From contig NZ_CP072941.1 in NCBI RefSeq assembly GCF_018069625.1, positions 4,030,001 through 4,094,000 on the forward strand: a stretch of DNA of 64,000 bases. The letters are read 5' to 3'. The position numbers and the translations under genes were made by a program. Positions within the stretch are counted from its first letter, which is position 1, and the number at the start of each line of letters is the position of its first letter. This DNA is from Streptomyces yatensis (GTDB taxonomy: Bacteria; Actinomycetota; Actinomycetes; Streptomycetales; Streptomycetaceae). Positions 53,456-63,034 of the stretch are shown piece after piece. The notes below the pieces were generated by a model. It saw only the letters and a list, made by a program, of their open reading frames with translations. It was not told the origin of the DNA and did no database searches.

Positions 53456-55866
53456 GCGGCCAGGACGCCCCGGCGCAGGAGCCCCGCGCCCGCGTCTCCG
53501 TCGCCCGCTGGGCCGCCGACCTGGCCATGGGCGCCCGGTTCGCGGTCACCGGCGGCCGGGAGAGCTGGGCCAGGACGATCATGACCGCGGTGGGTGTCGG
53601 CCTCGGAGTGGTGCTGCTGCTGGTGGCCTCCTCGGTCCCCACCGCGTACCAGCAGCGCAACGAGCGGGGCGACGCCCGCTCCACGCTCGTCGTCGGCGAC
53701 CAGGTGAAGCCCGGCCCCGATACGCTCCACCTCAGCGACGCGCAGACCACCTTTCGCGACCAGGACATCGCGGGCACCGTCATGGCCCCCGACGGCGACG
53801 GCTCACCGCCCTCGCCACCGGGCGTCGACCGGCTTCCGGCCGCCGGTGAGATGTGGGTGTCCCCGGCGCTGAAGAAGCTGCTCGACTCGGATGACGGGAA
53901 GCTGCTCCGGGACCGCTTCCCGTACCGCACCGCCGGGGTGATCGGCGACAGCGGCCTGTCCGGCCCGAACGAGCTCCGCTACTACGCGGGGATCTCCGAG
54001 AAGGCGTTCGACCACATCGGCTCCGACTTCCACCTCGCCCAGTGGGGCAACCAGAAAAAGGGCCAGGAGGAGCCCTTGGATCCCGCGCTGCTGCTGCTGA
54101 TCACCGTGGGCTGTGTGGTGCTGCTGCTGCCGGTGCTCATCTTCATCGCCACCGCCGCCCGCTTCGGCGGTGAGCGGCGCGACCGGAGGCTGGCCGCGCT
54201 GCGGCTGGTCGGCGCCGACACCCATATGACCCGGCGGATCGCCGCGGGAGAGTCGCTCTTCGGCTCCCTCCTCGGACTGGCCGTGGGCACCGGACTGTTC
54301 CTGCTGGTGCGCCAGTTCATCGAAGGCGTCGTGGTCTGGGACATCAGCTTCTTCGCCTCCGACATCGTGCCGACCGCGCCGCTCGCCCTGACGATCGCGG
54401 TGGCCGTGCCCGCCTCGGCCGTCATGGTCACCCTGCTCGCCCTGCGCGGTATCGCCATCGAGCCGCTGGGCGTCGTACGGAACGCCAGGCCCAAGCGCCG
54501 CCGGCTGTGGTGGCGGCTGGCGCTGCCGCTCCTGGGCATGGCCCTGCTGCTGCCGCTCGCGGGCGGCTTCCAGGCGGGCAGCGGGGGCGGTGACACCAAG
54601 GCGTACCAGGCCGCGGCCGGCGCCGTGCTGCTGCTCGTCGGCGTCACCGCGCTGCTGCCCTGGATCGTCGAGGCCGTGGTGGAGCGGTTCGGCGGCAAGG
54701 GCTCGGTGCCCTGGCAGCTCGCCACCCGCCGGCTCCAGCTCAGCAGCGGCACCGCTTCGCGCGCGGTCAGCGGCATCACGGTCGCCGTGGCCGGGGCCCT
54801 CGCGCTCCAGATGCTGTTCGCCAGTGTGGAAGCCCAGGACAGCGAGTCGACCGGCCAGGACCCGCACCGCGCCCAGCTGATGGCGAACGTGCCGGTGACC
54901 ACCGGTGCCGAGGCCCGCGACGCCTTCGAGCGGTACCGCGCGACCAAGGGCGTGCGCGACATGCTCGGTGTCACCGAGGGCTACGTCTCCGCTCTGCACC
55001 ACAGCAAGGACGACCCGTCGACGGCCCCGGAAGAGTCCCTCACCGTCGCCGACTGCCCGTCGCTGCGCGAGGTCGCCGGCATCGAAAGCTGCGAGGACGG
55101 CGACGTCTTCCTCGTCGACGCACCGCCGGACTACTACGAGGACGGCGCGAAGTTCGCCAAGGCGGGCGCCCAGGTCAATCTCGCCTTCGACCACGAGGGC
55201 CTGCCGGACCTGCGGCACAAGAAGCTGTGGACGATTCCCGCCTCGGCCAAGCTGGTGAAGTCCCGGGTGGACCCGATCGGCAGTGAGCGCATCGGCGTCT
55301 TCGCCACCCCCGGCGCCTTCGACGTCGCGAAGCTGGCGGCACCCACCGCGGTGGCCATGATCCGGATGGATACGAAGGTGCCGGACGCCACCGAGTACGT
55401 GCGCAACACCAGCGCGGCGCTCTCCCCGGCGATGGATGTCATGCGGCTGAGCAGCACCTCGCAGTCGGATGAGTTCACGGTCATCCGCAAGGCCCTGTTC
55501 ATCGGCGCCACCGCGACCCTGCTGCTCATCGGGGCCAGCATGATCGTGACCACCCTGGAGCAGCTGCGCGAACGCAAGCGGCTGCTGTCCGTCCTGGTCG
55601 CCTTCGGCACCCGGCGCACCACGCTGAGCTGGTCGGTGCTGTGGCAGACCGCGGTCCCGGTAGTGCTGGGCCTGGCGCTGTCGATCGCGGGCGGGCTGGC
55701 GCTGGGCGTGCTGCTGCTGAAGATGGTCGGCCAGCCGCTGGCCGTGGACTGGGCCGGGCTCGGCACCATGACCGGTATCGGTGGCGGCGTGATCCTGCTG
55801 GTGACCCTGGTCAGCCTGCCGCCGCTGTGGCGGATGATGCGGCCGGAGGGTCTGCGGACCGAGTAG
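53452..55866 (+). CDS. FtsX-like ABC transporter permease
   Basis: An 804-residue permease with membrane helices at the N-terminus (WARTIMTAVGVGLGVVLLLVA region), a long extracellular domain, a central helix cluster (LLLLITVGCVVLLLPVLIFIA) and a C-terminal FtsX/MacB-type triplet (LFIGATATLLLIGASMIV and following). With the ATPase it likely exports a toxic compound sensed by PadR. A hairpin follows the stop. Confidence 0.93.
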   Translation: MSGQDAPAQEPRARVSVARWAADLAMGARFAVTGGRESWARTIMTAVGVGLGVVLLLVASSVPTAYQQRNERGDARSTLVVGDQVKPGPDTLHLSDAQTTFRDQDIAGTVMAPDGDGSPPSPPGVDRLPAAGEMWVSPALKKLLDSDDGKLLRDRFPYRTAGVIGDSGLSGPNELRYYAGISEKAFDHIGSDFHLAQWGNQKKGQEEPLDPALLLLITVGCVVLLLPVLIFIATAARFGGERRDRRLAALRLVGADTHMTRRIAAGESLFGSLLGLAVGTGLFLLVRQFIEGVVVWDISFFASDIVPTAPLALTIAVAVPASAVMVTLLALRGIAIEPLGVVRNARPKRRRLWWRLALPLLGMALLLPLAGGFQAGSGGGDTKAYQAAAGAVLLLVGVTALLPWIVEAVVERFGGKGSVPWQLATRRLQLSSGTASRAVSGITVAVAGALALQMLFASVEAQDSESTGQDPHRAQLMANVPVTTGAEARDAFERYRATKGVRDMLGVTEGYVSALHHSKDDPSTAPEESLTVADCPSLREVAGIESCEDGDVFLVDAPPDYYEDGAKFAKAGAQVNLAFDHEGLPDLRHKKLWTIPASAKLVKSRVDPIGSERIGVFATPGAFDVAKLAAPTAVAMIRMDTKVPDATEYVRNTSAALSPAMDVMRLSSTSQSDEFTVIRKALFIGATATLLLIGASMIVTTLEQLRERKRLLSVLVAFGTRRTTLSWSVLWQTAVPVVLGLALSIAGGLALGVLLLKMVGQPLAVDWAGLGTMTGIGGGVILLVTLVSLPPLWRMMRPEGLRTE

Positions 55867-55890
55867 GCCCCAGGTACCGCCCCACCTCAC

Positions 55891-55924
55891 CGGGGGCCGT
55901 TCCCCACCGCGGGAACGGCCCCCG
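55891..55924. terminator. Hairpin terminator after the ABC operon
   Basis: CGGGGGCCGTTCCC (55891-55904) pairs with GGGAACGGCCCCCG (55911-55924) over a 6-base loop, between the permease and the convergent oxyR gene. Confidence 0.75.
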
Positions 55925-55987
55925 TCGGCATGTCCGGGCGGACCGGCCCCGGTGGCGGGTTCAGGGGGAAGGGCCCCGGTGGCGGGT

Positions 55988-56953
55988 TCAGGCGGACCGG
56001 CCGGCGACCCGTACCGGCAGTGGCCGCAGCGCCTCCCGCAGCGCCTCCGCGAACGCCTCGAACTCCTCCGTGCGCGCCGCGCCCGCCCGCATGGCCAGGG
56101 CTATCCGGCGGGCGGGCGCCGGATCGGCGAAGTCACCGGTGGCCAGATGGTCATTGCGCGCGGTCTCCACCCGCAGCGCGGTGCGCGGCAGCAGCGTCAC
56201 CCCGAGACCGCCCGCGACCAGCTGCACCAGGGTGGAGAGCCCGGCGGCGCTGGTGGTCACCGGGGTGCCCTCGGCGCGGCCCGCCTCGCGGCAGATGTCC
56301 AGGGCCTGGTCGCGCAGGCAGTGGCCCTCGTCGAGCAGCAGCAGATCCAGCTCCTTGAGCGCCTCGCGGGGGATGTCATCGCGTCCGCCCAGCCAGTGGT
56401 CCCGCGGCGTGACCAGGACGAAGTCCTCGTCGAACAGCGGCATCTCGACCACCCCGGGGGCGCCGAGCGGCACCGCGAGCAGCAGCAGATCGAGGCGGCC
56501 GTGGGCCAGCCCGTCCAGCAGCGAGGCGGTCTGCTCCTCGTACACCTGGAGGTCGAGCCGGGGGTAGCGTTCGTGCACCAGCCGCAGCACGGTCGGCAGC
56601 AGATACGGCGCCACGGTCGGGATGACCCCGAGCCGCAGTACGCCGGTGAAGGGCGCCCGCGCCGCCTCGGCCTCCTCCAGCAGCTCCCCGACCGCCTCCA
56701 ATACGGTGCGTGCCCGGGCGGCCAGCCGCTCCCCCGCCGGGCTGAGCAGCACCTTGCGCGTCGTACGCTCGAGGAGCTGGACACCGAGTGTCTCCTCGAG
56801 CGCGGCGACGGCGCCCGAGAGCGCGGGCTGGCTCATCCCTATGGCGGCCGCGGCATCGCGGAAGTGGAGCTGCTCGGCGACCGCGACAAAGGCTCTGAGC
56901 TGGGAAATGCTGGGCTGCCGTGGTTTGCCCGCTGGTGTGGCTGATGTGGCCAC
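55988..56953 (-). CDS. oxyR: OxyR-type peroxide-responsive regulator
   Basis: A 321-residue LysR-family regulator with an N-terminal helix-turn-helix (LRAFVAVAEQLHFRDAAAAIGMSQPALSGAVAALEE). Two cysteines in the effector domain, in EGHCLRDQALDIC (spaced by eight residues), match the redox pair of OxyR. It is divergent from ahpC, its classical target. The GTG at 56953 has GGAGGTGG 8 bases upstream; the longer upstream frame is not family-like. Confidence 0.92.
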   Translation of the reverse strand: MATSATPAGKPRQPSISQLRAFVAVAEQLHFRDAAAAIGMSQPALSGAVAALEETLGVQLLERTTRKVLLSPAGERLAARARTVLEAVGELLEEAEAARAPFTGVLRLGVIPTVAPYLLPTVLRLVHERYPRLDLQVYEEQTASLLDGLAHGRLDLLLLAVPLGAPGVVEMPLFDEDFVLVTPRDHWLGGRDDIPREALKELDLLLLDEGHCLRDQALDICREAGRAEGTPVTTSAAGLSTLVQLVAGGLGVTLLPRTALRVETARNDHLATGDFADPAPARRIALAMRAGAARTEEFEAFAEALREALRPLPVRVAGRSA

Positions 56954-57092
56954 TGATAGCCACCTCCAATCAACCCCACCGAGTGTAGCTATTTCACTGA
57001 TCAATGCACTCTGTGCCAGGGTAGGAACCGTCCAACCCCAGGAAAACCCGGATGACCGGGCCTTTCCTACGCAAAACCTGCAAGGAGTGTGC
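56954..57092. promoter_or_regulatory. oxyR-ahpC divergent control region
   Basis: This 139-base gap holds the promoters of oxyR and ahpC. Its centre (56989-57010, TGTAGCTATTTCACTGATCA) is A/T-rich and is the probable OxyR contact and promoter zone, but no clean OxyR consensus or -10/-35 pair could be assigned. Confidence 0.5.
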
Positions 57093-57647
57093 GTGCTCAC
57101 CGTCGGTGACAAGTTCCCCGAGTACGACCTGACCGCCTGCGTGTCGCTGGAGAGCGGCAAGGAGTTCGAGCAGATCAACCACAAGACCTACGAGGGCAAG
57201 TGGAAGATCGTCTTCGCGTGGCCGAAGGACTTCACCTTCGTGTGCCCGACGGAGATCGCCGCCTTCGGCAAGCTGAACGACGAGTTCGCCGACCGTGACG
57301 CCCAGATCCTGGGCTTCTCCGGCGACTCCGAGTTCGTCCACCACGCCTGGCGCAAGGACCACCCGGACCTGCGCGACCTGCCGTTCCCGATGCTGGCCGA
57401 CTCCAAGCACGAGCTGATGCGCGACCTGGGCATCGAGGGCGAGGACGGCTTCGCACAGCGCGCCGTCTTCATCGTGGACCAGAACAACGAGATCCAGTTC
57501 ACCATGGTGACGGCCGGTTCCGTGGGCCGTAACCCCAAGGAGGTCCTGCGGGTGCTGGACGCCCTGCAGACCGACGAACTGTGCCCTTGCAACTGGAGCA
57601 AGGGCGAGGACACCCTGGACCCGGTGGCCCTCCTCTCCGGAGAGTGA
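57093..57647 (+). CDS. ahpC: Alkyl hydroperoxide reductase / peroxiredoxin AhpC
   Basis: A 184-residue 2-Cys peroxiredoxin. The peroxidatic cysteine is C51 in TFVCPTEI, and the resolving cysteine is C164 or C166 in CPCNW. It reduces hydrogen peroxide and organic peroxides with electrons via AhpD. GTG at 57093 has AAGGAG 5-6 bases upstream. It is followed 11 bases later by ahpD. Confidence 0.95.
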   Translation: MLTVGDKFPEYDLTACVSLESGKEFEQINHKTYEGKWKIVFAWPKDFTFVCPTEIAAFGKLNDEFADRDAQILGFSGDSEFVHHAWRKDHPDLRDLPFPMLADSKHELMRDLGIEGEDGFAQRAVFIVDQNNEIQFTMVTAGSVGRNPKEVLRVLDALQTDELCPCNWSKGEDTLDPVALLSGE

Positions 57648-57658
57648 GCTGATTCCCC

Positions 57659-58198
57659 ATGGCACTCGATGAGCTGAAGTCCGCACTGCCGGACTACGCC
57701 AAGGACCTCAAGCTGAACCTCGGTTCGGTGATCGGCAACTCCGAGCTCCCGCAGCAGCAGCTGTGGGGCACGGTGCTGGCCTGCGCGATCGCCTCGCGCT
57801 CGGCGCGGGTGCTGACCGAGCTGGAGCCGGAGGCCAAGGCCAACCTCTCGCCGGAGGCGTACACCGCCGCCAAGTCGGCGGCCGCCATCATGGCGATGAA
57901 CAACGTCTACTACCGGACCCGGCACCTGCTGTCCGACCCGGAGTACAACAACCTGCGCGCCGGGCTGCGGATGAACGTCATCGGCAACCCGGGTGTCGAG
58001 AAGGTCGATTTCGAGCTGTGGTCGCTGGCCGTGTCCGCGATCAACGGCTGCGGAATGTGCCTCGACTCGCATGAGCAGGTGCTCCGCAAGGCGGGCGTGG
58101 ACCGCGAGACGATCCAGGAAGCCTTCAAGATCGCCTCTGTGCTGCAGGCGGTCGGCGCGACCCTGGACGCCGAGGGCGTCCTGGCCGCGAACGGCTGA
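57659..58198 (+). CDS. ahpD: Alkyl hydroperoxidase AhpD
   Basis: A 179-residue AhpD carrying the CxxC redox pair C131 and C134 with H138 in CGMCLDSHE. It passes electrons from lipoamide-type donors to AhpC. Length and motifs are normal. A strong terminator hairpin follows. Confidence 0.95.
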   Translation: MALDELKSALPDYAKDLKLNLGSVIGNSELPQQQLWGTVLACAIASRSARVLTELEPEAKANLSPEAYTAAKSAAAIMAMNNVYYRTRHLLSDPEYNNLRAGLRMNVIGNPGVEKVDFELWSLAVSAINGCGMCLDSHEQVLRKAGVDRETIQEAFKIASVLQAVGATLDAEGVLAANG

Positions 58199-58283
58199 CC
58201 CGCTCGGTCACCGGACCACCCGGTCACCGGACCACTCGGTGACGAGACCGCTCGGTCGCAGAGACCAGAACGGTCGCGGAGAC

Positions 58284-58321
58284 CCGAAGGGCGCCCCACC
58301 GGTCGGTGGGGCGCCCTTCGG
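58284..58321. terminator. Hairpin terminator after ahpCD
   Basis: A perfect 17-base-pair stem (58284-58300 with 58305-58321, arm CCGAAGGGCGCCCCACC) with a 4-base loop, between ahpD and the convergent permease gene. Confidence 0.85.
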
Positions 58322-58349
58322 CGTTCCACGGCAAGGGGCCCGTCCCGGG

Positions 58350-60014
58350 TCAGCGGGGCTCGGTGCCCTTCTCCGGCGGCGCGCCCGGCGGGTCGGTGGG
58401 CGCCGCGCCGGAGGCGGCGGAGGCGGTGGCGCCGTGCGGGCCCGGGATGGCGCGCAGCGCGTTCTCCTGGCTGTAACTGCGCAGATAGCCGACCGTCGTG
58501 TTGATGACCGCCACCAGGGGGACGGCCACCACCGCGCCGCCGATGCCGCCGATCAGCGAACCGGCCGCGACCGAGAGCACCACGGCCAGCGGATGGACCC
58601 GCACCGCCCGGCCGAGGATGAAGGGCTGCAGCACATGGCCCTCGATCTGCTGCACGGCCAGCACCACGATCAGCACCATCGCCCCCGTGAACACGCCCTG
58701 GGTGACCAGCGCCACGACCACCGCGAGCGCGCCGGAGACCACCGCACCCACCAGCGGGATGAAGGCGAAGAGGAAGATGAAGACGGCGAGCGGCACCGCC
58801 ATCGGCACATGGAGGAAGAACAGACCCACGCCGATGAAGATCGCGTCGATCAGCGCCACGATCACCGTGCCGCGCACATAGGCGGTCAGCGTCGCCCAGG
58901 CCCGCGGACCCGCGCCCGCCACGCCCTCGCGGGCCGCGGCGGGGACCAGCTTGAGGGTCCAGTTCCAGATCTTCGGGCCGTCGTACAGCAGGAAGAGCGT
59001 GGAGAACATCGTCAGCAGAAGGCCGGTCAGCACCTCCACGACGACCGTGACGCCCTCGAGCCCCGCCGAGGTGATCTGCTCGGTGTTGGCGCCGACCGCC
59101 TCGCGCAGACTCTTGGCGACATGGTTGATCTGCTTCTCGGTCACATGGAACGGGCTGTGCAGCAGCCAGCGCCGCAGATCGTCGATACCGGCCTGGACCT
59201 CGCCCGAGACCTCGTCGATGTTCTCCATGACCTGCCAGACCACGAACCACACGACCAGGCCCATGACGACAAAGCCGGCGATGAAGGTGAGCGCGGTGGC
59301 CAGCCCGCGCGGCACACCGCGCCGGCGCAGCCGGGTCACGGTGGGTTCCAGCAGCGCGGTGATGAGGAGCGCGACGGTGAAGGAGAGCACCACCAGCTGG
59401 ACGGAGCTGATGACCCTCATGAGCACCCACACCGTGCCGCCGAGCACCAGCAGCCGCCAGGCCGCCTCGGCGGCGACGCGGACGCCCCAGGGGACGGCGG
59501 CCACCGGATCGGGTCTGGCGGAGACGGCGGGGGCGTAGGAGGGCGGGGCGGGCACGCTGGACGGCTCGGGCCGGGGGGCCTCGCCCTCCGCGCCCTTCCC
59601 CGCGGCGCCCGCGGAATTCTGGGGACTCGCGGGGCTCCCGGGGCTCTCGGGGCTTCCCGGGCCGGCGGGACCCGCGGGGCTCCCGGGACTCTCGGGGCTT
59701 CCCGGGCCGGCGGGGCTCTCGGGCTTCCCCGGGCCCGCGAAACTCTCCGGGCCCTCAGTCCCCTTGGCGCTCTCGGCGCCACCCTGCGCGGCCCCGGCGC
59801 CCTGCTCCTGGCCCGCTCCGGTGCCGGGCGCGCCGCCGGACGGCCGTGCCCCCCGTGGGCGCTCGTCTGATGGTTCGGGCCCCGATGGGGGCCTCGGGCC
59901 GGCGTCGCCTTCGCCCTCGCGCCCCCGCATTTCGGCCTGTTGGGATTCCAGCCGGTGGGCGAGCCGGGTAAGTCCGGTTCCCAGCCTGCCGACCCACTGC
60001 GGCAATTTGGACAT
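58350..60014 (-). CDS. AI-2E-family transporter with disordered N-terminus
   Basis: A 554-residue PerM/AI-2E permease. After about 160 disordered residues with Gly/Ser/Pro repeats come about eight helices typical of the family (LLVLGGTVWVLMRVISSVQLVVLSF, FIFLFAFIPLVGAVVSGALAV, HVLQPFILGRAVRVHPLAVVLSV). Family substrates are uncertain beyond AI-2 export in E. coli. ATG at 60014 (MSKLPQW) has AGGAAACGAGAA just upstream. The N-terminal repeat has a 45-base period. Confidence 0.9.
   Translation of the reverse strand: MSKLPQWVGRLGTGLTRLAHRLESQQAEMRGREGEGDAGPRPPSGPEPSDERPRGARPSGGAPGTGAGQEQGAGAAQGGAESAKGTEGPESFAGPGKPESPAGPGSPESPGSPAGPAGPGSPESPGSPASPQNSAGAAGKGAEGEAPRPEPSSVPAPPSYAPAVSARPDPVAAVPWGVRVAAEAAWRLLVLGGTVWVLMRVISSVQLVVLSFTVALLITALLEPTVTRLRRRGVPRGLATALTFIAGFVVMGLVVWFVVWQVMENIDEVSGEVQAGIDDLRRWLLHSPFHVTEKQINHVAKSLREAVGANTEQITSAGLEGVTVVVEVLTGLLLTMFSTLFLLYDGPKIWNWTLKLVPAAAREGVAGAGPRAWATLTAYVRGTVIVALIDAIFIGVGLFFLHVPMAVPLAVFIFLFAFIPLVGAVVSGALAVVVALVTQGVFTGAMVLIVVLAVQQIEGHVLQPFILGRAVRVHPLAVVLSVAAGSLIGGIGGAVVAVPLVAVINTTVGYLRSYSQENALRAIPGPHGATASAASGAAPTDPPGAPPEKGTEPR
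59628..59714. repeat. 45-base direct repeat in the AI-2E gene
   Basis: A 42-base unit starting CGCGGGGCTCCCGG occurs at 59628-59669 and 59673-59714 with one base difference, coding two copies of a SPAGPAGPGSPESPG-like segment in the disordered N-terminus. Confidence 0.85.
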
Positions 60015-60079
60015 TTCTCGTTTCCTACCCCCAGGTTCCCCCTCGGCCGTCAAGGAGACGTTACCTGCTGGGGATGCAC

Positions 60080-60110
60080 GAAACCCCCGGCCCATGGGGC
60101 CGGGGGTTTC
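60080..60110. terminator. Intrinsic terminator of the transglycosylase gene
   Basis: GAAACCCCCGGCCC (60080-60093) pairs with GGGCCGGGGGTTTC (60097-60110) over a 3-base loop, 51 bases past the leftward stop at 60161. Confidence 0.85.
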
Positions 60111-60160
60111 ATGAAGTGTGCGAGCGTGCGCCGCTGCCGGGCTGGCCCGGTCCGATCGGC

Positions 60161-60874
60161 TCAGTAGTGGCCGTTGGCCTGCCAGAACGACCAGGCGTCA
60201 CACGGGCTGCCGTAGCGCTCGTTCATGTAGTTCACGCCCCACTTGATCTGGGTCGCCGGGTTGGTCTGCCAGTCGGAGCCCGCCGAGGACATCTTGGAGG
60301 CGGGCAGCGCCTGTACCAGACCGTAGGCACCAGACGAGGGGTTGCTGGCCTGGTAGTTCCAGGTGGACTCGTGGTCCACGATGTTGCTGAAGCACTGGAA
60401 CTGGCCACTCGGCACGATCTGCCGCGCCATCGCCTGGACCTCGGCGATGGTGTACGAAGCCTGCTGGGGGAAGTCGCCGGCGTCACGCGTGGCCGAACGG
60501 CTCGCGAGATCCTCCTTCTTCTTCGCTTCCCGTTCCTTGGCCAGCTTCTCGGCGGCTGCCTTGTCCGCGGCGGCCTTCTTGGCCTTCGCGTCCTTGGCCG
60601 CCTGCTTGCGGGCTGCCTCCTCGGCGGACTTGCGCGCCTCCGCGTCGGCCGCGGTGGACTGAACGTCCGCCTGCTGCGTCAGGGATGCGGTCTGGGCAAC
60701 GGCTTGCTGCCCGGCGGGTATGTCCGCAAGGAGCGTCGAGTCGGCGGCAGTCGCCTCGATCGGGTCGGACGAGCCCTGCTGCTGTCCGCCCGCGGCGACG
60801 CCGACAACGGCGCCCACAGTGGTGACCGCGGTGGCCGAGGCCACTGCGAATCCCCGGACCGAAATCCGGCTCAC
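60161..60874 (-). CDS. Secreted transglycosylase-like (SLT-domain) protein
   Basis: A 237-residue exported protein. A signal-like helix (VRGFAVASATAVTTVGAVVGVAAG) is followed by a charged Ala/Lys/Glu coiled-coil region (about 75-125) and a C-terminal lysozyme-fold domain with NIVDHESTWNYQASNPSSGAYGLVQ, where the Glu is the probable catalytic residue. It likely cuts peptidoglycan. The GTG at 60874 is preferred because GGAAGGA lies 6 bases upstream, overlapping the weaker in-frame ATG at 60892. Its long leader is described separately. Confidence 0.88.
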   Translation of the reverse strand: MSRISVRGFAVASATAVTTVGAVVGVAAGGQQQGSSDPIEATAADSTLLADIPAGQQAVAQTASLTQQADVQSTAADAEARKSAEEAARKQAAKDAKAKKAAADKAAAEKLAKEREAKKKEDLASRSATRDAGDFPQQASYTIAEVQAMARQIVPSGQFQCFSNIVDHESTWNYQASNPSSGAYGLVQALPASKMSSAGSDWQTNPATQIKWGVNYMNERYGSPCDAWSFWQANGHY

Positions 60875-61238
60875 TCGGTTTCCTTCCAGCATCGCCCGCT
60901 TAGGTGACCTCGCGGGCGCAATCGTGCCCCTGACGCTGACCTCCCCTTGTTCCGTCCCCGGTGGTACACGGTGGGGTCGGCTGGTCACGGGAGGCACGGG
61001 CCCGGTGGGGATCCCCCGCGGGAGATCCTCGAGGTGCTCGGGCGGCATACGGCGAACTCTCTTCAATTCTGGTACTGCTGTGGTTCTGTACCGCTGGGGG
61101 TACCGGTGTGCCGTATGCGGGGCCTGACAGAACCCACACACTGCCGGACGCGGAGCCTCCGAGGCAATTCCCCGCCAGGTGTGAAAGCTCACATCCCGTT
61201 TACGCCCTAGGATTTCTGGAAATCCCCGCGCACCAAGA
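60875..61238 (-). ncRNA. Long structured leader, possible c-di-AMP riboswitch
   Basis: The leader on the leftward strand contains TTCGCCG ... CGGGGGATCCCCACC and ends with CCGCGAGGTCACCTAAGCGG, which recalls the ydaO/yuaA c-di-AMP riboswitch 3' motif found upstream of Streptomyces wall hydrolase genes. The last part forms a CGCCCGC/GCGGGCG hairpin (60893-60899 with 60912-60918) just before the ribosome binding site. The match is partial and by eye. Confidence 0.35.
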
Positions 61239-61276
61239 CGCCGCGCGGCTAAGCTCATTGGCCTTTCCGCGCGGCG
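61239..61276. terminator. Hairpin after the PhoH-like gene
   Basis: CGCCGCGCGG (61239-61248) pairs with CCGCGCGGCG (61267-61276) over an 18-base loop, about 30 bases past the leftward stop at 61305. Confidence 0.5.
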
Positions 61277-61304
61277 CCCTGTGGCCGCAAACGACTCAAC
61301 CGGC

Positions 61305-62636
61305 TCAGATGTGGCCGTCCTCCAGCATTTCGGTCACCAGCGCCGCGATCGGCGAACGCTCGGAGCGGGTCAGGGTGACATGCGCGAACAGCGGATGCCC
61401 CTTCAGTTTCTCGACGACCGCCACCACACCGTCGTACCGCCCGACGCGGAGGTTGTCCCGCTGCGCCACGTCGTGGGTGAGCACCACCCGGGAGTTGGCG
61501 CCGATCCGGGAGAGCACGGTGAGCAGCACATTCCGCTCGAGCGACTGGGCCTCGTCGACGATGACGAAGGCGTCATGGAGCGAGCGGCCGCGGATATGCG
61601 TCAGCGGCATCACCTCCAGCATCCCGCGCCCCACGACCTCCTCGATCACCTCGGCGCTGGTCACCGCGGAGAGCGTGTCGAAGACCGCCTGGGCCCAAGG
61701 GCTCATCTTCTCGGCCTCGGTGCCGGGCAGATAGCCCAACTCCTGGCCACCGACCGCGTACAGCGGGCGGAAGATCATCACCTTGCGGTGCTGACGCCGC
61801 TCCAGCACGGCCTCCAGACCCGCGCACAGCGCCAGCGCCGACTTGCCCGTACCGGCCCGGCCGCCCATCGAGATGATGCCGACCTCCGGGTCGAGCAGCA
61901 GGTCCAGCGCGATGCGCTGCTCCGCGCTGCGCCCGTGGATCCCGAACGCCTCCCGGTCGCCGCGCACCAACCGCACCTGCCCGTCCGGGGTGACCCGGCC
62001 GAGCGCGTTGCCACGCTCGGACTGCAGCACCAGACCGGTGTGCACGGGCAGTCCGGCCGCCTCGGGGACATACGCGGTCTCGGCGGCGAACAGGTCGTCC
62101 ACCTGCTCGGCCGAGACGGCGAGCTCCGCCATCCCGGTCCAGCCCGAGTCGGTGATCGCCAGCTCCGCGCGGTATTCCTCGGCGAGCAGCCCCACCGAGG
62201 ACGCCTTGATGCGCAGTGGCAGGTCCTTCGATACGACGGTGACGTCGTACCCCTCGGCCTGCAGGTTTCTGGCGACCGCGAGGATCCGCGCGTCGTTGTC
62301 CGGCATACGGCCGTGATTCAGGAAGGCCGCGGGCAGGACACCCGGGTCGGAGTGGTTGAGCTCGACACGCAGGGTCCCGCCCAGATCGCCGATCGGGATC
62401 GGTGCGTCCAGGCGGCCGAAACGGACGCGGTACTCGTCCAGCAGGCGGAGCGCCTGCCGGGCGAAGTACCCCAGCTCCGGGTGGTGCCGCTTGGCCTCCA
62501 GTTCCGTGACCACCACGACCGGCAGCACGACTTCGTGCTCGTCGAAGCGGGCCATGGCATTGGGGTCGGCCAGCAGGACGCTGGTGTCGAGGACATAGGT
62601 GCGCCGGTCGTGCTCGCGGCGTTTCTTGCTGGTCAC
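61305..62636 (-). CDS. PIN-PhoH ATPase (PhoH2-like)
   Basis: A 443-residue fusion of an N-terminal PIN nuclease domain ([13 protein letters not shown] with metal-binding Asp) and a PhoH P-loop domain (Walker [12 protein letters not shown], Walker [11 protein letters not shown]). PhoH2 proteins act as sequence-linked RNA helicase/RNases. GTG at 62636 starts just before the PIN domain; a GTG one codon earlier or a start further upstream is also possible. Confidence 0.9.
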   Translation of the reverse strand: MTSKKRREHDRRTYVLDTSVLLADPNAMARFDEHEVVLPVVVVTELEAKRHHPELGYFARQALRLLDEYRVRFGRLDAPIPIGDLGGTLRVELNHSDPGVLPAAFLNHGRMPDNDARILAVARNLQAEGYDVTVVSKDLPLRIKASSVGLLAEEYRAELAITDSGWTGMAELAVSAEQVDDLFAAETAYVPEAAGLPVHTGLVLQSERGNALGRVTPDGQVRLVRGDREAFGIHGRSAEQRIALDLLLDPEVGIISMGGRAGTGKSALALCAGLEAVLERRQHRKVMIFRPLYAVGGQELGYLPGTEAEKMSPWAQAVFDTLSAVTSAEVIEEVVGRGMLEVMPLTHIRGRSLHDAFVIVDEAQSLERNVLLTVLSRIGANSRVVLTHDVAQRDNLRVGRYDGVVAVVEKLKGHPLFAHVTLTRSERSPIAALVTEMLEDGHI

Positions 62637-62966
62637 CACGGGTGGACGTACCCCCTCGGGAGAGGTTGGGGTGCGACGGCGTCGCGGGAGTGAGGTATCC
62701 CCGCCGTAGACGGGGAACGGACCGGGCTCAGGCCCTACTGGGAGGGCCGAGCGCCGGCCCTCCGCGTCATACGCACGATCCGCACAGTCGTCCGTGTGCA
62801 AAGGGCCTCCCGGACGGACGGCCCATGCCGTCCGCTGGCAGTTCGACACCCAACTGGACAGGTGGGACAGGGCGTCGACCTGGAAGGGATATTCCCTCGA
62901 ACGTGCGGGGGCATGCAACGGCATATGACGGCGCGGATATGAACGTTGTGAAACCAGCGTGCTACA
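62637..62966. other. Gene-free stretch upstream of the PhoH-like gene
   Basis: About 330 bases. The phoH-type promoter must lie here, but no -35/-10 pair, dyad or coding ORF could be supported. The stretch 62927-62965 is the most A/T-rich part. Confidence 0.4.
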
Positions 62967-63008
62967 CGGCCCGGGGCCGGACGCCGAGCGGCGTCCGGCC
63001 CCGGGCCG
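62967..63008. terminator. Perfect 20-base-pair hairpin terminator
   Basis: The arm 62967-62986 (CGGCCCGGGGCCGGACGCCG) pairs exactly with 62989-63008 around a 2-base centre. It lies 27 bases past the uppS stop on the leftward strand. Confidence 0.85.
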
Positions 63009-63034
63009 GTGAACTGCGGTGCTACAGACCGGAA

